Below, piece by piece: positions 56,262-64,000 of a stretch of DNA of 64,000 nt (position 1 is the first letter of the stretch; the number at the start of each line of letters is the position of its first letter). This DNA comes from Trematomus loennbergii (lineage: Eukaryota > Chordata > Actinopteri > Perciformes > Nototheniidae): contig JAAOOA010000002.1 in the NCBI GenBank assembly GCA_012861695.1, positions 26,788,998-26,852,997 on the forward strand, given 5' to 3'. Position numbers and translations under genes: made by a program. The notes under the pieces are model-generated. The model searched no databases, had not been told where the DNA came from, and saw only the letters and a program-made list of their open reading frames with translations.

Positions 56262-57517
56262 CTATTAACAGATATAGAGCAGAGTACTGCTATTGTTTTG
56301 CTCAACTGGTGGGATTTCTAACCAGCAGTAGATTATATGGTGATTTCTATAGAGCAGTAGGGGCTTCTCTCCTATTTTTCATTTTTCTCATCCTCTTGTC
56401 CGCCTCTACTTTCTTCTCAATGCTGCTGAGATGAACTATAGTTAGGAGTCAGTTTGTGTTGGTATGGAAACTGGTTTATAAACGGTTCAGGTTGCCAACG
56501 TCCAAACTCACATAGCAACAACCAACCAGCCTCTCAAAATGTTGACGTAAATCAGAATGTGATGAATAGTAACCAATAAGGTTCATTTTTTTGGGAACAT
56601 GTTTGTTACACTGTTCATCTCAGAACAAAAGGCCATGGCTTTTTAAATAAAGGTTTTGTTAGTTTGGATACAATTACGCACATACAGTAGCTTGAAATGA
56701 ACTGCTGTGTCAATGGAGCACATTCAGCTTAAAGCAATTGGTTACAAAAATAATGTAAACTTTTCAGATCATTTAATCAACTGATGAATTGTAAAACTAA
56801 AAGTAAATGACTGTCATTTATAAAAGCCTTCAAATGGTCATTGTTTTTGCAGCAGTGGGGTCTGGGGAGCAGTGTCCATAAAAGTAATTTTTTCCTCATA
56901 AAGACAAATGTTAAAAGCACCATTTTAGTTAATTTGATGTAGTCCATACACGCTGAAAATGCAGTTTGACTACAAGGTAAAATATTGAATGGATTGTTTT
57001 TGAAGGGGTCTTTTATCTTGCCTGGTTCAGAATACTGGCTGTTTTTTTTGTATATCCCGTTGGCAGTGTTGTTGACGCTTGCTGCGTGCAGATTCATTGT
57101 TTCAAAGGGCTGTTCCTTACAGAGTCGAGTCGGGTTAACAAATGTGCTGCACTGTTGGAATAGGTTATCAATACAAACAGAGCAGCTTGCTGTTAAGTGT
57201 GTGCTTGCGTATGTCTGCCTGACTTTCCAAAGTAGGGTGTGTCGTTGTCGCTTTCCTGCTGTTGTTTTACTGCTGGTGTTGTTTAAAGAAATTAATTATG
57301 AGTAACAATAAGGATAAGTTATATCCGCACACACAGACACACTTTGACACACACTTTTCTCTCAGCTGTTGGTCATACACCATGTTGAGAACCATTTTAT
57401 CCAATGCACTTTATATTTCTGTGGGAGCATAGATTTTTCAGCATTGCTGGCCCCAGCGGGATCACACCAGTAACCTTGTTCTTGCTCTCTGCTGCACGCC
57501 TACCTTTAAACTGGGAG
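56262..57517. other. intronic, no gene recognised
   Basis: AT-rich, nothing recognised. Confidence 0.5.
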
Positions 57518-57689
57518 GGGAGGCGTGTGGTTCAGGTTCAATCCCCACTGCAGTCAGCATGTCGTTGTGTCCCTGGGCAAGACACTTCACCCCAAATTGC
57601 TCCTGTGGGGATTGTCCACAGTATTGAGTATGTAAGTCGCTTTGGATAAAAGCGTCTAACAAGTAACTTGTAATGTAATGTAATGTAAA
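57518..57689 (+). mobile_element. tRNA-derived SINE, copy 1 (head-deleted)
   Basis: Compared with the 62.25-kb copy it shares GGGAGGCGTGTGGT-like start sequence, a B-box region 'ggttcaatccccactg', the body CAGTCAGCATGTCGTTGTGT, and the tail GTCGCTTTGGATAAAAGCG plus (TAATG)n. About 30 bases of the head between A and B boxes are deleted. The 3' tail is shared with fish L2-type LINEs, which probably mobilised it. Confidence 0.85.
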
Positions 57690-57871
57690 CTCTCAGCACT
57701 TACTGTGTCTGTATATAATATCTGTAAGAAATATGAACACTTTTGGTAGAAAAGGATAGATGGATAGATAGATGCAGAAATCGATAGATGTATAGATAGT
57801 GCATCTCATGTCTGAATCACCAATTTTGCAACAGAGTGTGTAAGACAAGAAAAAACACTAGTATTAACCTG

Positions 57872-58666
57872 TTAAGCCCTGAGCCTGTTTTCCAGGTCTC
57901 AGGCTCGAAAATGCCATTCCCAGAACAAATGACCATATCTTCCCTTCTAAAAGGGTTAAATGAATAATGTTTTTTCTCAAAGTAATGATAAACATGTGAG
58001 TTGGATGTAGAAAAGTCAGAATCAATATAGATTTTTTTTATTTTAAAGAAAATTTAGATTGAACATAGTAAAAAACTGTAAATTATAGTGTCCGTCCAAA
58101 AATTCTTTTTTACTTATAGTGAAAACCACCCTTGGATGATGGGTTAGTAGACTAAAAGCTTTAGGAATCCAAAGTACAACATATAATAAGTACCCTGTAT
58201 CAAGATTGATGCAAAACAAGTGACATTTGACATTTAGCAAAAAAAACTCCACCTCTGAGGTGATTTGGGTGGAAATGGGCGTTTTTACCATTTCTCTGGA
58301 ACCCATTGGTCGATTTTGGTGATTGACATCTCTTTTTTACCGTTAGAGCCAATAGAATCGAAGGGGGATTTTCACATACACACACATATTAACAAAAAAA
58401 GGTGGGGGCTTTGCGCATGCAATCAGAGCGAACCTATCTCTCGCTCTGACATCTGGAAACGGAAAAGCAGGTTTATTGCTTATGGATTATCAGAAATAAT
58501 TTCAAAGGGACACAGACAGACTCCGTTAGCTGAGTTTCTTCCCGTTACATGGATATAAAACATTCATAGTTTATTGAATATTAAGATGCCCTCAGATGCT
58601 GTTTCCTGCAGATGACGCGTTTTTCCCCCCGGTATCGGGGGTGCGGTGTACTGTAGATGAGGTTAA
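57872..58666 (+). repeat. possible TTAA-flanked repeat, class uncertain
   Basis: TTAAGCCCTGAGCCTG at the left and a TTAA at 58663 at the right enclose about 795 bp with internal words (CCACCTCTGAGGTGATTTGG; CAGACTCCGTTAGCTGAG; the small palindrome CCCCCGGTATCGGGGG at 58625-58640) that I associate with a fish repeat. The termini do not match each other as inverted repeats, so the boundaries and the piggyBac-like reading are weak. Confidence 0.35.
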
Positions 58667-60079
58667 AGAAAATGCATAATGCATACATGGTTTGATAAAG
58701 GTGTAATTATTGTATTCTATTTTGGATGTTTTTCATTGTCAATAGATCTGTTGAAAAAATGTACAATGTCCTAAAAGATCTACAAATTGTTGTTCTAAGT
58801 GAATTAGTAGACAGTTCTTTTGTTATAGTAATACAACTAAGTAAAGCTGCACATGTTGTCATTGGAGCAGCTGGAACTGTTGGATCTTTGACATTTTATC
58901 TTGATAAATGAATAATCAATTACCTGAATAGTTGATGATAAACGTTACGCCAATTGACCAATTGATTCATTGACTGTTTGTGTCATCAGCACTGTGCAAA
59001 GGTAGCTTGGAGAAAGACATCAATAACACACACTGGTTCAGATTAATGTGCAGTTTTAGTTGGACGAATTAAGATCCACTGCAAGACAACACTTCCTGGA
59101 GAGCACAGTATACTCATCCCGATCCAACCTCACAATCTACACCTTTATTCTCACTGCACGCACAGCTATTTACTGCCTCTCTAATTTTTTTCCGCGCTCC
59201 TAGCACAGCAGAATAATTTATCCCAAATGCACATTTCTCCCCAAGCTGAGCAAATCATTTGAGCGGCCACCTCAAGATGGGAAACCACTATTGTTCCAGA
59301 GGAGAGGATGTCAATGCATTTGTAGATCCCTTTCAAGCTGGGATGGTGTGAAATAGGCTCTCAATATTTTCACGTCATGGAGGATTGCTTTTTGAGAATG
59401 CTGAATAGCTGAATTTCAGCAGAGGAAAATAAATAATATAATGTGAATCAGAGCGGCACCATGTTTGGTCCTTATAATCAGGCATTAATCAGTAGGACTG
59501 GGTACTGAACATTGATACTGATTGCTTAAACAATAATTATTATCAAGAAAAGAATTGCCATTAAATACCACATTTTAATAAAAAAGCATATAATACAAGT
59601 AAAATAAATATATAAAGTACATTTCATTAGTGTTAGAGCCAATAAGCATGCAGCTGCTCTCTAAGGTTTTTACATTGTGGCGGCATGCAGGAAAAACAAC
59701 GTTATACACATCCAGAGACTAGGCTCACATGTGTGTTTATTTAGCTTAGAAATTAAAATAAAGATTTGTTATGTCGTTTATAATGTTTATTTGGGTTAAA
59801 ATGGAGTTTATACATTTGGTATCTAAGTATTTAGGAGAAATTCCCAGCACTTTTGATCCGTAAGTGTGAGTACAATGAACAAATTCTTATACCTGCATTA
59901 CAAACTGCCACTTAAAAATAACCAGGATTAACAATGCATTTTAATAAAAAGCTTATATAATTCAAAATATATTTCTTTTTATTTCCTTGCTCAAGTCAGA
60001 TGTTTTCATAATGTCTGTCCTATTCACCTGCTCAGAAAGATCAGCGGGAGGAAAACTCGTTGTGTGGGGGATGAGAGAT
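58667..60079. other. intronic, no gene recognised
   Basis: A short AT-rich patch at about 58905-58980 may be a remnant of the same repeat as at 44.5 kb. Nothing else recognised. Confidence 0.45.
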
Positions 60080-60145
60080 TGTGTGTGTGTGTGTGTGTGG
60101 TGTGTGTGTGTGTGTGTGTGGTGTGTGTGTGTGTGTGTGTGTGTG

Positions 60146-60195
<50 letters not shown>
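60080..60195. repeat. (TG)n microsatellite, ~116 bp
   Basis: TG array with two GTGGTG and one GTTG breaks; inverted partner of the CA array 118 bp downstream. Confidence 0.98.
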
Positions 60196-60197
<2 letters not shown>

Positions 60198-60313
60198 TTT
60201 GCATCAGGATGCTGTTAATATAGCTCCACCGTTATGTAGATTAGCCCTATTCCCCTGAGTGCAGCTTCGCCATTCAGACCTCTCAATCACCCCGCTGCTT
60301 TATGGGAGTCAGG

Positions 60314-60397
<84 letters not shown>

Positions 60398-60414
60398 CAC
60401 ACCACACACACACA

Positions 60415-60450
<36 letters not shown>
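60314..60450. repeat. (CA)n microsatellite, ~137 bp
   Basis: CA array with ACAACACACCAC and CACCAC breaks in its right third. Confidence 0.98.
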
Positions 60451-60453
<3 letters not shown>

Positions 60454-60965
60454 ATTTACGAACGTATGCACTTTCAATCAAAGTCTTTTATAGGCTTCAT
60501 ATACAACAGCATCATATATGTTGACACAAGCACAGACGAAATGTCCACACACTGACATGTACACACAAAAACACACACTAGAGACCAAGGTGACTGGCTG
60601 TATCCTCATCGGACTACAGGTCCATGGCTTCCTAATTATGTGCCTCTGCACTGCAGTTATTCATGATGTCCTGCTGTGTGTGAAAGAGCAGCTGAGTGAT
60701 CGCACTGTGGGTTTGTGTGTTGATTGCATTTTAGCAGCAACAACAGTCCCCGTTTTAATCACAAACTCGGGATCAATACTCTTGTCAGCTGAATTACGCA
60801 GCAGTGATGCTCTAAAGCAGGGGTCTCCAACACGTCGATCGCAAGCTACCGGTAGCTCGCAAGCCCAGTAGCTCGCCATGAAAATCCAAAATGTAAAAAA
60901 TACACACAAAAAAACTTACTACAACTCTATATCTATCTAACACCCCTCCTCCCCCCACCCCCACA

Positions 60966-61061
60966 ATGAATATCGACCAATCACGCACTTGCTTGATTTG
61001 CGGGACCAGCGTTGCAGTCGGGAAGAAAAGCAATGTGGAGCAACACCTCACCACTTCATAA
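60966..61061 (+). pseudogene. truncated hAT transposase N-terminus (BED-finger-like stub)
   Basis: The ATG opens a 31-residue frame ending at TAA 61059-61061. It contains TCLICGTSVAVGKKSNVEQH followed by LTTS. C-x2-C then ~13 residues and H is the first part of a BED-type zinc finger as found in ZBED5/SCAND3/EPM2AIP1-like hAT transposases, where the next residues normally supply the last ligand and the catalytic domain follows. Here the frame stops right after the first His, and no DDE/RNase-H-fold region remains. It is a decayed remnant of the autonomous relative. Confidence 0.65.
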
Positions 61062-61686
61062 GGAGTGTGACCTTTCCTTCTGGCAGAATCTACACAACAC
61101 ATCAGCCCCATTGAACACAGCCTAGTCATGCCAGCCTATACAACAGGGCAGAGTTTTACTATATATTTATTGCACTTGACGCACACACACGCATGGCGTA
61201 ATTTCCACTGGGGACAGGGGGGACATGTCCCCCCCACTTTTCGAAATCCTGTTTGTGTCCCCCCACTTTACAAATATGTTTATTATTATTTTTGTACGCA
61301 AGCCGTCCTCACCACGGAGGAGCACACAGCCTCTGTGAGCTAGCGAGCGAGCGAGAAAGAGAGCGAGAGAGCACACACCTTTATCTATTTAATATACTTG
61401 TAAAAAATAAAGTAAGAAATCATTCCAATGTGTACTATACTGTAGGACAGTAAAAAATACAGTTTAAAAGGGGATTGATTAGTAAAATATGCATAAATAA
61501 AAAGAAAGAATGCTAACTAGGTAACATAAGATAATAAACAAGTTTAAATAATTTCTTATTGATTGTGATCATATTCTAAAGATGTTTGGATTATTGAAAA
61601 GTATACAGCTCCCTTTCATCTGAGTGTTGAGAGCTGTATCCATAAATTCATTTTGTGCTCAAAGTGCACCAGATTGATGCATTTAA

Positions 61687-62595
61687 CCCATTTCTACTTT
61701 TGGGGAAATTAAGGGGAACATCATTTAGACTAAATAGACCACCTAGAACACATTTCTGACAAGAACTCCCCCCCCAGTGTAAAATATCTGAAATGTGACA
61801 TATATGTCACATTGGGCTTTAATGGTAAAATAACTCTTATATATAACTTCATTAACGAGGATGATTCTTTGGTTTAAAATAGTTTGAACATTCTTTGAAT
61901 TGAAGAATAAGAACATATCAACTCAATATAATTGAATCAACTAAATTAACTGAGCAGATCATAATAATATTTCTAATTGTGCATACATGTCACTTTGGGT
62001 TTACTGTGAACGTTTAGGGTTAAAGTCCCGATGTGACACCAGTGTCACAGCGATGTTTGTCTCATTTGTTTCATATCAATGATCATGAAATGTTTCCACA
62101 ACAGGTTAAATGTAATAAAGGACATGTTATGTAAGCATTTTAATTCTTAAATGGCTTGAATTTTACCTTTAGCAACAAAAACAAAAGCTTTTGAAATGTA
62201 GCTTGTTATGTCACATGTGTTAGCCTGGCACATGGACATCTTGGACATGTTGGGAGGCGTGTGGTGCAGTGGGTTGTGCGTTGGTGTTGGGATCAGGGGG
62301 TCACAGGTTCAAACCCCACTGCAGTCAGCATGTCGTTGTGTCCCTGGGCAAGACACTTCACCCCAAATTGCTCCTGTGGGGATTGCCCACAGTATTGAGT
62401 ATGTAAGTCGCTTTGGATAAAAGCGTCTAACAAGTAACATGTAATGTAATGTTGTTATGGGAACACAAAATCAGTGTGTTCAGTGTGTGTCACTTAGGGA
62501 CTTCATGAGATAAAAACAAGGCTAAAGCTGTATAAGGAACTTTCCAGAACATTTAAAGTTCATGTGACACCCGTGTCACGGTGGGTCCTTATGGG
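61687..62595 (+). mobile_element. piggyBac-like insertion (TTAA-CCCAT...ATGGG)
   Basis: The related copy at 6.95 kb reads GCATTTAACTTCAATATTTAA without interruption. Here GCATTTAA is followed by CCCATTTCTAC, 0.9 kb of unrelated sequence, then TATGGG and TTCAACATTTAAA. This shows an insertion with CCCAT/ATGGG inverted ends at a TTAA; the right TTAA has been altered (TTCAA). The interior contains GTGACA...TGTCAC dyads. It has no transposase. The class follows from TTAA and CCC termini. Confidence 0.6.
62252..62452 (+). mobile_element. tRNA-derived SINE, copy 2 (near full length)
   Basis: The head contains an A box (TGGTGCAGTGG, 62262-62272) and a B box (GGTTCAAACC, near 62305-62316), the internal RNA polymerase III promoter of a tRNA-type SINE. 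The body has GTCCCTGGGCAAGACACTTC and the tail has GTCGCTTTGGATAAAAGCG and (TAATG) repeats. It is the innermost, hence youngest, layer of this nest, and nearly identical to the 57.5-kb copy in the body. Confidence 0.88.
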
Positions 62596-63014
62596 TTCAA
62601 CATTTAAAAAGAATCTTCCCGGGGGAGCATGCCCACGGACCCCCCTAGAGGATGTGAGGTCCACCCCCAAATAAAGCAGGTTAAAATAATTAAATTGCAT
62701 ACATTTTCTTTTAATAATCTCTGAAAACGGGTCCCACAGACCCAAACAGCACACAAAGGTTAAAGGTCAGCATATAATAATGTTAAAATGTGCTAAATAC
62801 AAAAAAGGAGGAGTAAAAGTAGCTCACGACTTGTTTTATTTTTCGGAAGTAGCTCTCATCCTAAAAAAGGTTGGAGACCCCTGCTCTAAAGTGTACGTAT
62901 GTGTGTGTGCTTGCATGCGTTTGTGTGTTTTGTAAAAGGTAATCTAGATCACAGAGTCCAAAGCAGATGAAGAGAGACAGTCTTTGAGGAGATTTTGCTT
63001 TGAACTAACCTATG

Positions 63015-63348
<334 letters not shown>

Positions 63349-64000
63349 GTTTTGTACAAGCTCTACAAAATTGATATGAGTATGAGACTGTGTATCTTGC
63401 TGCTTTTACCCAACTCTGGTCACAACAGTCTGAATTTCAGCTGTACTAGAATAACCTTCCACCGTGTGTACAAAATAGGCAGGCTCAGGGTTTCCTGGGA
63501 CATTGCTGCATTTAACGGCACAGCACACACACCTCAACATGAGTCCATCAAGCGAGGATCAACTTCCGACTAGCTGCCCCTGTGAGCTCTATGTGTCTGC
63601 ACCTCTATCTTTTAAACAATGGTCATATCAACAGAACATACCTGTTGGTTTCAATGATCGCTGCCTTTGACCAATCATTGGAGCATGCATACAGTATGCA
63701 GAATATACACTAGTATGCAACATTGAAACACGTTCAATCATGCTTTAGAATGACATAGATCAAATCTGATTTTGTTTGAGTTGTTAGAGCTCTCAAATAT
63801 TATACAGCGGGCAATTTTCGTCTCCAGTAAGCACATAACAACGGTACTTAGCTTTGATTGTTTTCTCAAACAATCACCAGTTTCCTTTCCCAGTCCGGCT
63901 ATTTCTCCAAACTAAAGAGTCTTACTACTTGATTTAGAGTATCTGCCTTTGTCAGCTGTTTAAAAAAAAGACGGCTACTGTTTGCCTGTGACAGCTTCTA
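63349..64000. other. intronic, no gene recognised
   Basis: No exon or repeat recognised up to the window end. Confidence 0.5.

Larger units (their letters stand above)
61193..62790 (+). mobile_element. second hAT-type repeat nested in the first, itself interrupted
   Basis: CATGGCGTAATTTCCACTGG begins a block with GGGGACATGTCCCCCCC, GTGTCCCCCCACTTTACAAA, and later GGACCCCCCTAGAGGATG and AAACGGGTCCCACAGACCC. The same words occur in the same order at 3960-4450, and part of them at 6825-7021. The copy is split by about 0.9 kb of other sequence at 61687-62595. The right end is unclear (between about 62780 and 62800). Confidence 0.65.
60818..62883 (+). mobile_element. hAT element with perfect 8-bp TSD, host of a repeat nest
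   Basis: The left end CAGGGGTCTCCAAC is mirrored exactly by GTTGGAGACCCCTG at the right end. The flanks CTCTAAAG (60810-60817 and 62884-62891) are identical, an 8-bp target duplication as in hAT transposition. Sub-terminal sequence repeats AGCTACCGGTAGCTCGC at left and AGTAGCTC words at right. Inside are a 31-codon transposase stub, then other repeats inserted one within another (see entries below). The element is non-autonomous. The perfect target duplication indicates a fairly young insertion. Confidence 0.92.

Noticed and set aside
57518..57560. tRNA gene
   Set aside because: The B-box-like sequence belongs to a SINE head; no cloverleaf or acceptor stem can be formed.

Overview
This window looks like nuclear DNA from a teleost fish, probably a percomorph. 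The evidence is very dense long (CA)n/(TG)n arrays, fish-type tRNA-derived SINEs with a 'GTCGCTTTGGATAAAAGCG' tail, hAT, piggyBac-like and PIF/Harbinger-like DNA transposons, a fish LINE 3' end, and large AT-rich stretches without genes. Nothing bacterial or plasmid-like is present, and almost every ORF over 60 codons is a translated microsatellite or chance noise.

Only one host gene can be recognised. At 24528-24586 (+) a strong Kozak ATG opens a short exon encoding MGQACGHALLCRSQ..., followed by a GTAAGT splice donor. I recognise this as the first coding exon of pde2a (cGMP-stimulated phosphodiesterase 2A), in the form with a membrane-anchoring acylated N-terminus (PDE2A3-like). On that reading, 1 to about 24.2 kb is upstream intergenic DNA, about 24.2-24.53 kb is the promoter/5' UTR, and 24587-64000 is the first part of a first intron longer than 39 kb. 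No second exon was found.

Upstream half: a repeat nest at 3410-7274 (a Harbinger-like element broken by hAT and TTAA-MITE insertions, one hAT having a perfect 8-bp target duplication); microsatellites at 7.5-12 kb; a hAT end at 11.36 kb; a SINE at 15.7 kb; a THAP-domain first exon inside a repeat at 16.7 kb next to a GC-rich perfect hairpin; a 5'-truncated LINE at 17.16-18.03 kb (-); a piggyBac-like end at 18.37 kb; and a frameshifted SGNH-hydrolase domain at 18.84-19.35 kb (-), probably from a retroelement.

Intron half: long UG/CA tracts, three copies of a TTAA-flanked ~380-bp MITE (a fourth lies in the upstream nest), a decayed TIR repeat at 44.5 kb, SINEs at 57.5 and 62.3 kb, and a four-layer nest at 60818-62883. 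The outer layer of that nest is a hAT with a perfect 8-bp TSD and a 31-codon stub of a BED-finger-like transposase. Inside it lie a second hAT-type repeat, then a piggyBac-like element, then a SINE. A ~150-bp segment beside a microsatellite at 8.0-8.14 kb recurs inverted and about 96% identical at 63.2-63.35 kb.

I found no convincing new biological system. The points most worth checking are the uAUG overlapping the pde2a start, the inverted MITE and TG/CA pairs that could make intronic dsRNA, the nested transposon chronology, and the repeated single-base phase breaks in the microsatellites, which may be assembly errors.
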